64,000 bases of DNA from NCBI RefSeq assembly GCF_008632455.1, contig NZ_CP043929.1, positions 3,348,001 through 3,412,000 of the forward strand, read 5' to 3'. The stretch's first letter is position 1, and every line of letters starts with the position of its first letter. Source of the DNA: Methylomonas rhizoryzae (GTDB lineage: Bacteria > Pseudomonadota > Gammaproteobacteria > Methylococcales > Methylomonadaceae). The notes beneath the pieces are model-generated. The model was not told the origin of the DNA and did not search any database. It was given only the letters and a program-made list of their open reading frames with translations. A program made the translations under genes and the position numbers. Below, piece after piece: positions 8,560-17,493 of this stretch.

Positions 8560-10006
8560 ATCCGTGTCTTGGCAAATCGTGGCGATAGGCGCACTGGTCG
8601 CCGGATGGATTTGCGCCGACCCGATTCTAAGCTTTACCTTCGGCTTCAACCGCTTCCCGTATTTTCTGACCGCGGTTTTGGCTGGTCTTGTCGTGCTGAT
8701 CGCGGCTCTAGCGCTGAACGGCCCAAGACTGTATCGTCACAAAGATCTCAGCCTCTTGGTGTTCATTGTCGCCGCCAGCCAGTTTAGCGGCCTCGGCATA
8801 GGTTCGTTGGACGTGCTGGACGTATCCTCGGTCGGCTTGTTTGCGCTGTGGCTGTTCATCGCCGCTACCGAATCGCGCGCGCCGGTACAAATCAGTCCCA
8901 TCATGTTCGCCGCGTTGGGCTTGATGTTTCTGGCAGTGCTGGCGCTGATCAACCGGCCGCCGATAGGCGGCTTGATCGCCATTTCAGAGAAGTTCGCGCT
9001 GTTTTTCGCGGTGGTCGCTTTACTCCGGCGCCGGCCATTGATCGAACATACCACTTACGCCTTGATCGCGGCCAGCGTGTTTTCCTCGTTGGTTGCCATC
9101 GGCCAAACCGTGGTGTTTTGGGTGTGGGGCATATTATGGACCACCGGCATCGGCGAATCGCAAGCCATGGGATATTTAAAACCCACGCCGTTCGGCGTCA
9201 TGCCGCGTTCGACCGCCTTCTTCCCCAACCCGGCCGGCTTGAACGATTATTTGTTGTTCTGCGCCGGCCTGGTGCTGTTCGCCATCGCCAACGCCAAGTC
9301 GGCAACGTGGAAATGGTTTTACATACTGGCGTTTTTACTGAATTGCGCCGGCATCACCTTGACCTGGAGCGCATCGTCCCTTTCCGGCTTAGCCCTGGTG
9401 ATGCTGCTGTTCATTTACTTCAACCGCCCGGCCTTAACCATTCATTACACCGCGGCCATAGGCTTCGTTCTGATTGTCTGCTACTGGTCCGGACTGTTGG
9501 AATTCATGTACCGCTTGATGAAGAACTATGCCAGTTCGTCCGGCGAAGTACGCTTGCGCCTGCTGGAATTGGCCATGGAGGTATTGGATAGGCAGGCATT
9601 GATCGGCATGGGCGTGCAAAACTTCGCCAACGCGTCCGGCAACTTATTCCAGGAAGGCATATTTACCGTCGCCTACCCGGTCCACAATGCCTTCGGCCAA
9701 ATGGCCACCGAATTGGGCGTGTTCGGCGCGTTGATTTATTTAGGCATCGTTACCTTCATCATCGCTCGGGTAATCCGGGTGCTGCGCTTGCCGAACGTAC
9801 CGGAAAAATGGATATTCAAAGGCTATTTATTGGGACTTTTGCCGTTGATTATCCACATGTTCTCCGAACCCATGGCTTACGAAGGCACACTATGGCTGCT
9901 ATTCGGCATCATCGAAGGCTCCGCGCTGATCGTCCTCCGACCGTTGCGGGCTGTGAGCGTCCGTAAACCGGAAGCGCGAGTTGCAGCCCTAAACCTCGGA
10001 CGCTAA
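8552..10006 (+). CDS. O-antigen ligase / Wzy-like polytopic membrane protein
   Basis: A 484-residue protein with roughly eleven hydrophobic segments, starting WQIVAIGALVAGWICA. A large periplasmic loop around residues 340-385 carries GMGVQNFAN and VHNAFGQMATELG, matching the Wzy_C/O-antigen-ligase loop signature (H-N-x6-E-x-G). Such proteins polymerise repeat units or ligate lipid-linked glycan to an acceptor at the periplasmic face. ATG overlaps the upstream GT9 stop. The 3' end overlaps the 3' end of the convergent glycosyltransferase by 18 bases. Ligase versus polymerase cannot be decided; with no Wzx flippase visible and an ABC exporter nearby, ligase is attractive. Confidence 0.75.
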   Translation: MAKSVSWQIVAIGALVAGWICADPILSFTFGFNRFPYFLTAVLAGLVVLIAALALNGPRLYRHKDLSLLVFIVAASQFSGLGIGSLDVLDVSSVGLFALWLFIAATESRAPVQISPIMFAALGLMFLAVLALINRPPIGGLIAISEKFALFFAVVALLRRRPLIEHTTYALIAASVFSSLVAIGQTVVFWVWGILWTTGIGESQAMGYLKPTPFGVMPRSTAFFPNPAGLNDYLLFCAGLVLFAIANAKSATWKWFYILAFLLNCAGITLTWSASSLSGLALVMLLFIYFNRPALTIHYTAAIGFVLIVCYWSGLLEFMYRLMKNYASSSGEVRLRLLELAMEVLDRQALIGMGVQNFANASGNLFQEGIFTVAYPVHNAFGQMATELGVFGALIYLGIVTFIIARVIRVLRLPNVPEKWIFKGYLLGLLPLIIHMFSEPMAYEGTLWLLFGIIEGSALIVLRPLRAVSVRKPEARVAALNLGR

Positions 10007-11170
10007 GGCTTGCCGATAAAGCTTGAGCGTATCCTGGGCGATAGCCTCCCAACTGTATTCGCCGGAACTGACCCGCTCGAACCCGGCCCGCCCCAAACGA
10101 CGGCACAAATTTTGATCCTCGCATAAGCGCTTGATCGCCGCCGCCAGGGCCGCAGCATCGCCTTGCGCGACGATCAAGCCGGTCTCACCGTCGCTGACTA
10201 TGCCTTTGAAACAATCGATATCCGACGCGATGACCGGCCGCTCGAACGCGTATGCCAGATGCACGGCACCGCTGGTCGTACCCTTCAAATACGGCATTGC
10301 CACTACGTCGGCTTGCGTATAAATCCGCCACATATCGTGATTAGGCACATAGCTGGCGTCCTGCTTTACGTTAGCCAATTGTTCTATCTGCGCCAGCAAA
10401 TCTTCGTCGCCGGGATTGATTCGCCCGGTGACTATGCCTTGAACCGGAAATTGCTCGGCTTGCAATTGGCGCATTGCCTCCAGAAAGACCTCTATGCCTT
10501 TATGGCGTTTGACGCCTAAAAACAACACGACCGGTTTTTCGTTAGCGGCGCGTGCCTCTTGTTGGGAGCCGTGCGGCATGTATTTGCGAAACACCAGATA
10601 ATTGCCGTGCGGTATCGCCGCCACCGGGGTGCCGTCGCGGCCCAAGGCGGCGCGCACTAGCGGGATGTTGCGCGGATCGTGCACGATGACCGCATCGGTC
10701 AATCGGAGTAACAAGCGGCCGAACCATAATTCGTATCCGCTAGGATGCGCTAAACGTTCGGCGGCGGTCAGCTCGTGTATGGTGCGCACAATCGGGATAC
10801 CCTTGAGTTTGTATGCCAGCAACAACCCCAAATCCAAGGCGTTCAAGCCGGTAGCGGTATGTAAATGCACCAAGGTGCAGCCGTCATTTTTCAGCGCCAG
10901 CCAATGCCGGACAAAATTGGAGAAGAATCGATAATAACGGCTGAATTTACTGCCGCCGCCCGGTCCTAAAATCACCATGGCTACTTTGGGATCGACCAAA
11001 TCCATTTCTTCCGGATCGACATCTACCCGCCGGCGCTCGGAAAACACCGCCGTCAATGCGACTTGCCCGACCTCTTCCCGGGCTGCCAACGCATTGCACA
11101 ACAAGGCACAATAATGGTGGTAAGCGCCGACCGGCAAGTCGTACAACATGTGGATATTTAGCGTGGACAT
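9989..11170 (-). CDS. Glycosyltransferase family 4
   Basis: A 393-residue GT-B enzyme. The N-terminus MSTLNIHMLYDLPVGAYHHY lacks the usual GG loop but has the GxxH-type opening. The middle has HLHTATGLNALDLGL, and the donor domain includes VLFLGVKRHKGIEVFLEAM and VVAMPYLKGTTSGAVHLAYA. The E-x7-E motif is replaced by a G-T-T-S-G segment, as in some GT4 subfamilies. It lies at the end of a minus-strand run of glycosyltransferases, one base after its neighbour. It overlaps tail-to-tail with the O-antigen-ligase-like gene. Sugar unknown. Confidence 0.8.
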   Translation of the reverse strand: MSTLNIHMLYDLPVGAYHHYCALLCNALAAREEVGQVALTAVFSERRRVDVDPEEMDLVDPKVAMVILGPGGGSKFSRYYRFFSNFVRHWLALKNDGCTLVHLHTATGLNALDLGLLLAYKLKGIPIVRTIHELTAAERLAHPSGYELWFGRLLLRLTDAVIVHDPRNIPLVRAALGRDGTPVAAIPHGNYLVFRKYMPHGSQQEARAANEKPVVLFLGVKRHKGIEVFLEAMRQLQAEQFPVQGIVTGRINPGDEDLLAQIEQLANVKQDASYVPNHDMWRIYTQADVVAMPYLKGTTSGAVHLAYAFERPVIASDIDCFKGIVSDGETGLIVAQGDAAALAAAIKRLCEDQNLCRRLGRAGFERVSSGEYSWEAIAQDTLKLYRQALASEV

Positions 11171-11171
11171 C

Positions 11172-12320
11172 TCATAGGTCTCGATAAAGTTGCAAGGTTT
11201 GTTCGGCCATGTTTAGCCAAGAAAACTGTCGAGCTCTTTCCAAACCACGGACAACCAGCCGCGCCGTGCCTTCGCTGTCCGCCAACAAGCGAACCATGGC
11301 TTGCGCCAATTCGTCGACAGCCAAGGGATTGACCAAATAGCCGGCGTCGCCCAACACTTCCGGTAGCGACGCCACATCGGAGGTAATCACCGGCGTGGCG
11401 CTGGCCATGGCTTCCAATACCGGGATGCCGAAGCCTTCGTACAAAGACGGAAACACGAAGGCCGCGGCAGCGGCGTATAACAGCGGCAAATCCGCGCGGG
11501 CCACGTGACCGGCCAACAACACAGCGTCGCCCAGCTTGAGTTCCGCTATCAGCTTACGGATGGCGTCTGTGTCGGGCCCCGGCGCGCCGGCCAGCACCAA
11601 CCGGTGCGGCCGGGCAAACTCGCTTCTCGCCTGGGCGAACGCTCTAAGCAAGCGAAGCAGATTTTTTTTCGGCTCCTGCAAGCCGACGAATAACAAATAA
11701 GGGCCACGTATGCCCAAGCGGTCTTGCATCGCTTGCAGTAGCCTCGCATCGTGGCGATCGTGAAACTCTTCGCCTATCCCCGGATAAATCACCCGAATGC
11801 GGTCGCTGCCTATGCGGTAAGCCTGCATGACTTCGTCTCGAGTAAAATTGGATACGGTCAGCAATACGTCCGCATGTTGCACGGCGTATGCGGTCTCGCG
11901 CCGATAATTTTCCAAACCGCGCGGATCGGGGAACAATTCCGGATGTTGCAAGAAATTGATGTCGTGAATGGTCGCTACCGACTTCTTGTAATAAGCCTTG
12001 GGCAACAGGCGAAAAGCCGGCCCGTGATAGACGTCGAATCGCCCGCCCAACCCGGCCAACGACGGTGCATATTCGCCCAGCGCGTGTATCAAGCGGTAAG
12101 GCGTGCGGAACAGGCTTTTATCAAAATTGGCTTGAAACCGGTAAGATGCGACCAACTCCCGACTCGCCCGGTCGCGGCAACTGAAGAACAACAGCCGATA
12201 GGCGTTCTGCCGGTCAATCTGCTGCAGATTGTCCACTAAGCGCCAGGTATATTGATAAACTCCGGTACGGTTGCCCGGGATCTGCAAGGGTAAGCCGTCG
12301 ATACCGATACGTAAACTCAT
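11172..12320 (-). CDS. Glycosyltransferase family 4 (mannosyltransferase-like)
   Basis: A 382-residue GT4 protein. The N-terminus MSLRIGIDGLPLQIPGNRTG has the loop GNRTGVYQYTW. The donor domain has YLLFVGLQEPKKNLLRLLRA and SLYEGFGIPVLEAMASATPV with both glutamates of E-x7-E. It resembles the MtfB/WbdB type of alpha-mannosyltransferases, but specificity is only a guess. Its start overlaps the stop of the upstream glycosyltransferase by four bases, so these genes form one translationally coupled run. Confidence 0.83.
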   Translation of the reverse strand: MSLRIGIDGLPLQIPGNRTGVYQYTWRLVDNLQQIDRQNAYRLLFFSCRDRASRELVASYRFQANFDKSLFRTPYRLIHALGEYAPSLAGLGGRFDVYHGPAFRLLPKAYYKKSVATIHDINFLQHPELFPDPRGLENYRRETAYAVQHADVLLTVSNFTRDEVMQAYRIGSDRIRVIYPGIGEEFHDRHDARLLQAMQDRLGIRGPYLLFVGLQEPKKNLLRLLRAFAQARSEFARPHRLVLAGAPGPDTDAIRKLIAELKLGDAVLLAGHVARADLPLLYAAAAAFVFPSLYEGFGIPVLEAMASATPVITSDVASLPEVLGDAGYLVNPLAVDELAQAMVRLLADSEGTARLVVRGLERARQFSWLNMAEQTLQLYRDL

Positions 12321-13507
12321 CGTGCGGCTCCGGCGGCTTCCTCGTAGACGCTCTGCAAGCGCTGTAAATGCACCGGCAGGCTATACAGTTCTTTAGCCCG
12401 CCGTCCGGCCGCCTCGCCCATGCGGGTTCTGAGTGCGTCGTCTTGCAACAGTTGGTCTACCCGCCGCGCCAGCCCCTGCCGATCGCCGGCCTCGACCAAA
12501 AATCCGCTGGTTTCATGCGCCAGCCAATCGCGGATACCGCCGATATCGAAACCCACTACCGGCCGGCCGGCCGCCATGGCCTCGATGCCGGCCAGGCCGA
12601 ACGCTTCCGGCACCTGAGAGGGCACCACCAGCAGGTCCGCTTGCTGGTAAACCTGCGGCATCGCTTCGCGCGCCACTTTACCGGCCAATCGCACCCGGCT
12701 GGTTAATCCGGCCTCGGCCAAACGCTGCTCAAGCTCTGCCAGCATAGGTCCCTCCCCTACCATGGTGGCTTGCCAGCCCGGGGTTTGCAGCCGGTTTAGC
12801 ATGTCTACGAATTCGCTAACGCCTTTTTCCCAGCTAAAGCGGCCGACGAATAATAATTGCCCGGCTGGGCGCTTAGTGTCTGAAACGCCAACCTGCGGCA
12901 AGGCGGTGAAATGCGGCACCACCGCAATCCGCTCGGCCGGCACGCCGACTAACCGCAACTCTTCCGCCATGCTGGCGGACGGGGCAATCAATTTGTGCAA
13001 GCGCGGCAACATGCGCAATAACCGATAACGCAGCCAGGCCTGATAAGGGCCGTACAGCCAGCCGCCGAATTGCAAGGGTTTATAACAACCGCTGGCGATG
13101 CAGTGCCACCCCATAGCGGACCGACAAATTTGCCGGTTGTCCGCCCGTATCTTGGACGATAGAAAACACAACATTTCGACACTGTGCAGGGTGAGCACCA
13201 GCGGATACGCACTAAGCAAGGCTCGCAACCAGACCGGGGTAAACAAACAATGCAAATGAATGACGTCGGGCGCTTCCTGCTCGACGATTTGCAGCAGCCG
13301 CGGCAGTTTAGCCAGGCCTTTGAAATAACCGTGCGGCTTGTGTAGAACATGCTTGCCCGGCCGGCTGGATTCGCCGGCGTCCGCTGCCAGAAGATGCAAG
13401 GTAGCGACCTGATGCCCTCGTTGCAATTGGCCGGCAACAACCTCGGCAAAATACACTTCGCCGCCGCCGTATCCCGCCGGCCGATCATGGATATGCAGGA
13501 TTTTCAT
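12317..13507 (-). CDS. Glycosyltransferase family 4
   Basis: A 396-residue GT4 enzyme. It opens MKILHIHDRPAGYGGGEVYF with a glycine-rich acceptor loop, has HLHCLFTPVWLRALL in the N-domain, and carries LLFVGRFSWEKGVSEFVDM and PEAFGLAGIEAMAAGRPVVG (E-x7-E) in the donor domain. A stretch of several cysteines around residues 115-140 (CFLSSKIR...ICRSAMGWHCIASGC) is unusual for the family. It follows the deacetylase gene by seven bases on the same strand. It assembles the polysaccharide repeat unit; donor and linkage unknown. Confidence 0.83.
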   Translation of the reverse strand: MKILHIHDRPAGYGGGEVYFAEVVAGQLQRGHQVATLHLLAADAGESSRPGKHVLHKPHGYFKGLAKLPRLLQIVEQEAPDVIHLHCLFTPVWLRALLSAYPLVLTLHSVEMLCFLSSKIRADNRQICRSAMGWHCIASGCYKPLQFGGWLYGPYQAWLRYRLLRMLPRLHKLIAPSASMAEELRLVGVPAERIAVVPHFTALPQVGVSDTKRPAGQLLFVGRFSWEKGVSEFVDMLNRLQTPGWQATMVGEGPMLAELEQRLAEAGLTSRVRLAGKVAREAMPQVYQQADLLVVPSQVPEAFGLAGIEAMAAGRPVVGFDIGGIRDWLAHETSGFLVEAGDRQGLARRVDQLLQDDALRTRMGEAAGRRAKELYSLPVHLQRLQSVYEEAAGAAR

Positions 13508-13514
13508 CTAACCC

Positions 13515-14339
13515 TTAACCGGCAATCGCCAATCGCTCGGCAAATGCCCGCATCTCCGCCATCGGCAGGCGAAAAAACGCTTCAGCATAGCCGTCGCGGC
13601 TAATGCGCATGGCGCGATAGCGGGTCAAGGCATCCATGGCCCGCTGATAATCTATACCCTGTAATTGACTGGCATGGGCTTGCAAGGCTTCCCGTTTGCA
13701 GGTCATGGTGTCGCTGATATCGACCAAACAGTTTGGAAATAACGGAGTCCAGACTTCGTAACAATAACAGTCGAATCGATAATCGCCGGTTTCCACGGTA
13801 TCCAGCAGCACTTGCGTGGTTTGCCGGTGATCTTTGTGGTCTTCGGTAAAAAACGGCGTGAATACCGCGTCCGGCCGAAACTCGTCCAGCACCTGGCGCA
13901 ATTGCCGGCGGATGACGTCGGTCGATTGCAGCTGCGCGTCGACGGCGTCGAAAAAAATCGGCGGTTCCACGCCTAAAATTTCGCCGGCACGCAAGGCTTC
14001 CCGTTTGCGGGTCCGGATCAATTCCTGCTGCAAATCCTGGAAAGCCTGTCCGCTCAGATGGGCCAAGCGGTCGTCGCCGAACCGGCCGTCGGTCATGAAC
14101 GCTACCTTAACCTGTTTGCCGGCTAGCACGCATTTGCGCAGAGTACCGCCACAGCCTATGACTTCGTCGTCCATATGCGGCGCCAACACCAATATACGCT
14201 GGCCATCCGGCCAGGCTATCAGCTGCGGCGGGGTTTCGTACCTATCCCAAAGTTGCTTGGCCTTGAGAAATTGCTTAACTCTGTCTTCGACATGCAACTT
14301 GCGCAAGCAATCGCCGATAATTCTGCGGAAACCAGCCAT
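13515..14339 (-). CDS. PIG-L/LmbE-family zinc N-deacetylase
   Basis: A 274-residue protein of the MshB/PIG-L fold. The zinc motif AxHxDDE is present as LAPHMDDEVIGCGG (His55, Asp57, Asp58). A second histidine site, EDHKDHRQT, supplies the third ligand. These enzymes hydrolyse N-acetyl groups from GlcNAc-containing substrates. Placed between the ABC permease and the glycosyltransferases, it most likely deacetylates an N-acetylhexosamine of the exported glycan or its lipid-linked precursor. It is 10 bases after the permease start on the opposite side of the order and is co-transcribed with it. Confidence 0.85.
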   Translation of the reverse strand: MAGFRRIIGDCLRKLHVEDRVKQFLKAKQLWDRYETPPQLIAWPDGQRILVLAPHMDDEVIGCGGTLRKCVLAGKQVKVAFMTDGRFGDDRLAHLSGQAFQDLQQELIRTRKREALRAGEILGVEPPIFFDAVDAQLQSTDVIRRQLRQVLDEFRPDAVFTPFFTEDHKDHRQTTQVLLDTVETGDYRFDCYCYEVWTPLFPNCLVDISDTMTCKREALQAHASQLQGIDYQRAMDALTRYRAMRISRDGYAEAFFRLPMAEMRAFAERLAIAG

Positions 14340-14349
14340 GTTTCACCCG

Positions 14350-15153
14350 TCAATATTGACCCAAGGTACCGTTGATCTTCGCATAGCGGGTCGCTAGCGA
14401 GAAGGCATACAAACCGATGGGCAGCAACACGACCGAAAACAATGCCAAGGCGTTGATCGCCGGTAGCAGTTCCAGCACCCCGGCGCCGGTCAACAGTGAA
14501 GAACGCATGCCTTGCAAGGCATAGCTGAACGGTATGACTTTCGGCACCCATTGCAGCCAATCGGGCAGCAGGGTAACCGGATAAGCCACCCCGCCGAAGG
14601 CCAAGCTGATACCGGTCATCATCAGGTTGATACCCTCGCTGCGTTTGATGATCAAGGTCGCCGCCGCGATCAAAATCCCCAACGAAGCCATGCTGGCTAC
14701 CGACAACACGAGAATCAATAAAAATCCCGGCACGTTAGCGGCACTTAAGTCCAGCCCGAACAAAAAGCCGCACAGTAAATAAATCACAAAGCGGAACGAG
14801 GTAAAAATATAACCCCACAGCGACGAGAAAATTAAAATCAACGGTACCGGCGTCGGCGACAGCATGACGATCTCCAAGGTCCCCATGAATTGATGTTCGC
14901 GGATGCTGGTAGTGAACGAAGACTGGCTCACGGTAATGAAATCTTGGAACGCGACGCCCAGCAGCAAAAACGGGAAATATTTACCGCCGTATTGCGCCAG
15001 CGAATCGGCTTGGCCACCCTCCATGACCTGGCTGATGAAATACAGCACCGGCACCCCGAAGGCGATACCCAGTTGTTGCAAGATGAAAGCGCCCCGGTAA
15101 CTGACGGCCAATAAAAAGTCGCGCCGTAAAAACGCCAATGCGATTCGTCCCAT
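14350..15153 (-). CDS. ABC-2 type transporter permease (polysaccharide/lipid export)
   Basis: A 267-residue integral membrane protein with six hydrophobic segments of the ABC2_membrane family (for example PGFLLILVLSVASMASLGIL and the last near residue 240). The amphipathic N-terminus is MGRIALAFLRRDFLLAVSYR. It pairs with the ATPase gene that directly abuts it (stop 15154, start 15153). It probably moves a lipid-linked glycan or related molecule across the inner membrane. The family also includes NodJ and DrrB exporters, so the substrate is inferred from context only. Confidence 0.83.
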   Translation of the reverse strand: MGRIALAFLRRDFLLAVSYRGAFILQQLGIAFGVPVLYFISQVMEGGQADSLAQYGGKYFPFLLLGVAFQDFITVSQSSFTTSIREHQFMGTLEIVMLSPTPVPLILIFSSLWGYIFTSFRFVIYLLCGFLFGLDLSAANVPGFLLILVLSVASMASLGILIAAATLIIKRSEGINLMMTGISLAFGGVAYPVTLLPDWLQWVPKVIPFSYALQGMRSSLLTGAGVLELLPAINALALFSVVLLPIGLYAFSLATRYAKINGTLGQY

Positions 15154-16161
15154 TTATCCCCCTTGTCTTGCCGACGCAATAACCCTGCTAAATACATCCT
15201 GCAACGATACCGGCACTTCGCTGCAATGCATGACGTCGGCACCGTTGGCCAACACGTTTCTCAACATCTCCGAAACCAGACCGGGCCGACCGTTGGTTTC
15301 GATCTCGAAGCGCGTGCTGGCGGCATCGCGCACCGTGTTGATGTTGACGATCCCGTCCAGCGCGCTGAGCTGCGGCAAAAAGGCTTCCGGCGCACCGGCC
15401 AATTCCAGAACGTAACTTTTGATTTTCGAGACGCTACTTTTCAAAGCTTCGATTTCCTCGCATTTCAACAGCGTACCGCGCTGCATGATCGCCACCCGCT
15501 TACACAATTGTTCGATTTCGGTCAAGTTGTGCGAGGTGATGATGATGGTCGGTCCCCACATGTTCAAAATCCTATCTTCTATCAATTGCACCAATTCGAC
15601 GGCCGCGACGGGATCCAGGCCTTTGGTCGGTTCGTCCATGAATAAAATCCGCGGCCGGTGCAGCATCGCTCTGGCAAACGCCACGCGTTGACGCACCCCG
15701 GTGGAGCAACTGTCGAAGCGCCGGTCGGCAAAACGGGCAATGTCCAAAGCGTCCAGCATTTCGTTTATCCAAGGCGAGGTTTCCTTGTCCGGCAAGCGGT
15801 ATAGCTGCGCGAAAAAATGCAGATTCTGGCGTACGGTCAAGGGCCAATAAAAACTGCGCTCGTTACTGGTGACCAATCCGACCAAACGGCGTATTTTGCC
15901 GGGTTCTTTCAGCACGTCTATGCCGTTGATCCGCGCGGTTCCGGAAGTCGGAATCAGCAAGGTGCACAGCATGTTGATCAACGTGGTCTTGCCGGCACCG
16001 TTAGGCCCCAACAAACCGAATATTTCTTTGGCTTCCAAACTAAAAGACACGTTGTCTATCGCCGTGACCTGTTGCGGCGCACTGCCGGTAAACACGTCTC
16101 TTATTCGCTTCTGCTGGGCGAATTTTTTGGTTAGCCCGCAGACTTCTACCATATATGTCAT
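15154..16161 (-). CDS. ABC transporter ATP-binding protein (exporter partner)
   Basis: A 335-residue ATPase of the DrrA/NodI type. Walker A is LLGPNGAGKTT. The signature is SCSTGVRQRVAFARA, a variant of LSGGQ. Walker B is RILFMDEPTKGLDP, and the H-loop is IIITSHN. The C-terminal 100 residues form the extra domain common in this class. An upstream extension of the frame overlaps the preceding glycosyltransferase, so I place the start at the ATG at 16161 (a second ATG at 16152 is possible). It energises the permease encoded next to it, with stop and start adjacent. Confidence 0.85.
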   Translation of the reverse strand: MTYMVEVCGLTKKFAQQKRIRDVFTGSAPQQVTAIDNVSFSLEAKEIFGLLGPNGAGKTTLINMLCTLLIPTSGTARINGIDVLKEPGKIRRLVGLVTSNERSFYWPLTVRQNLHFFAQLYRLPDKETSPWINEMLDALDIARFADRRFDSCSTGVRQRVAFARAMLHRPRILFMDEPTKGLDPVAAVELVQLIEDRILNMWGPTIIITSHNLTEIEQLCKRVAIMQRGTLLKCEEIEALKSSVSKIKSYVLELAGAPEAFLPQLSALDGIVNINTVRDAASTRFEIETNGRPGLVSEMLRNVLANGADVMHCSEVPVSLQDVFSRVIASARQGG

Positions 16162-16192
16162 CGCTATTTTTACCGTTTTTTCCGTAACAAAT

Positions 16193-17338
16193 TTAGGCCG
16201 TTGAGGCATTCGACAAATCGCGGCTACGCAAAATTTGCCGATACAAGGCTTGAGTTTTCTCGACGTGCCGCTCCCAGGAATAACGTTCGGCGACCACACG
16301 GGCCTCAGCACCTATCGCTCGCGAAACCGTAGTATCGCTAAGCAAATAGCTCGCTTTAGCGACCAGGCCGTCTATATCGCCCGGATCGGTAACCACTAAA
16401 CCCGACACCCCGTCGGCTATTGCCTCGATAGCCAGACCTACCGTGGACGCGGTGATTACCGGCAATCCGCAGGCCATGGCTTCCAATACCACCAAACCGA
16501 ACGATTCGTATTGACTGGGCGCCATCAAGGCGTCCGCTGCGGCGTAATAGGCGGCAATATCTTGATCGGGAACGACAAACCGCAAACGTCCGCTTTGTTG
16601 CAAGCTATCGATCAGTTCAGCGTCATCCGCCATTTCAGCAGGGTTACCGTGCCCAACCACCAATAACACTGCCCGTTCGGGTAAACGCTGCAAGGCCTTG
16701 GCGGCAAAATGCATGCCTTTCAACCGTAAAGTGGAACCTACCAGCATGAACACGAATTGGCCGTCGTCCAGCGCTAACTGCTTACGCATCCGTAGCCTGT
16801 GTTCGCCCACCGTTTGCGGCGAAAATCGCTCAAGATCCACGCCATTGGCTATCGCGCTGATACGCTGCACGGGGTAGTCGTAACGTTGCACAATTTCGCT
16901 TTTGACCTTTTCCGACACCGCAACAATGCGCCCTTGAGCCCGGCCTAAATGGTAACGGTACAAGGCGTTTTGCAACTGATACGGCACCCTGACTTTCCAA
17001 GGCAAATCCCGATTTTCCAGCAGGGCTGCCGGCAAACTGTGGCAGGTAAGCAGATCCGCGGGAATCAAGGCCGGAATATGCGCGTGCAAAATGTCGCAAT
17101 CGGCAGATCTGATCAACCCGGCAATTTTACAGAGATATTCTATTTCCCGCGGATAACGGCCGCGCAAACTGAGCGGCAACACTTTCAGCTCGACCCCGGC
17201 TACCTCCGGATGATTGGCAGTGGCCGCAAACACCGTGACCCGATTCTCCACCGCCAAGCGTTTAGCCGACTCGACGACGCAACGACCGACCCCGTCGGCG
17301 GTATCGAATCCCCAGGTAATTAATCCGATTTTCATCAC
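16193..17338 (-). CDS. Glycosyltransferase family 4
   Basis: A 381-residue GT4 protein. It starts MMKIGLITWGFDTADGVGRC with the G-V-G acceptor loop, has DILHAHIPALIPADLL, and in the donor domain FMLVGSTLRLKGMHFAAKAL and PSQYESFGLVVLEAMACGLP with E-x7-E intact. It leads the minus-strand run glycosyltransferase - ABC ATPase - ABC permease - deacetylase - three further glycosyltransferases, which looks like one operon from about 17.34 kb down to 9.99 kb. Donor and acceptor unknown. Confidence 0.84.
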   Translation of the reverse strand: MMKIGLITWGFDTADGVGRCVVESAKRLAVENRVTVFAATANHPEVAGVELKVLPLSLRGRYPREIEYLCKIAGLIRSADCDILHAHIPALIPADLLTCHSLPAALLENRDLPWKVRVPYQLQNALYRYHLGRAQGRIVAVSEKVKSEIVQRYDYPVQRISAIANGVDLERFSPQTVGEHRLRMRKQLALDDGQFVFMLVGSTLRLKGMHFAAKALQRLPERAVLLVVGHGNPAEMADDAELIDSLQQSGRLRFVVPDQDIAAYYAAADALMAPSQYESFGLVVLEAMACGLPVITASTVGLAIEAIADGVSGLVVTDPGDIDGLVAKASYLLSDTTVSRAIGAEARVVAERYSWERHVEKTQALYRQILRSRDLSNASTA

Positions 17339-17493
17339 TCGAATCCGCGCACCAAGCCTAAGCCACGTCGATTAGTTTCAATAACACGGTATCTGTAAAA
17401 GATATTTTTCACGCCCTAGATGACGCCGCACATCGTTGTGCTTAGAATGACTCGCCGTTTCACTATTCATTATTATTCGCCAGTTAGCCGCCT
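17339..17493. promoter_or_regulatory. Divergent intergenic region of the polysaccharide locus
   Basis: 155 bases separate two head-to-head transcription units: the glycosyltransferase/ABC operon to the left and the FkbM methyltransferase to the right. The promoters of both should lie here. I see AT-rich stretches near 17390-17410 and 17460-17480 but no hexamers I would assign confidently. Confidence 0.4.

Noticed and set aside
7809..8588. 259-codon plus-strand frame overlapping the GT9 gene
   Set aside because: Out-of-frame, Arg/Pro-rich and without motifs, whereas the GT9 frame has both family signatures.
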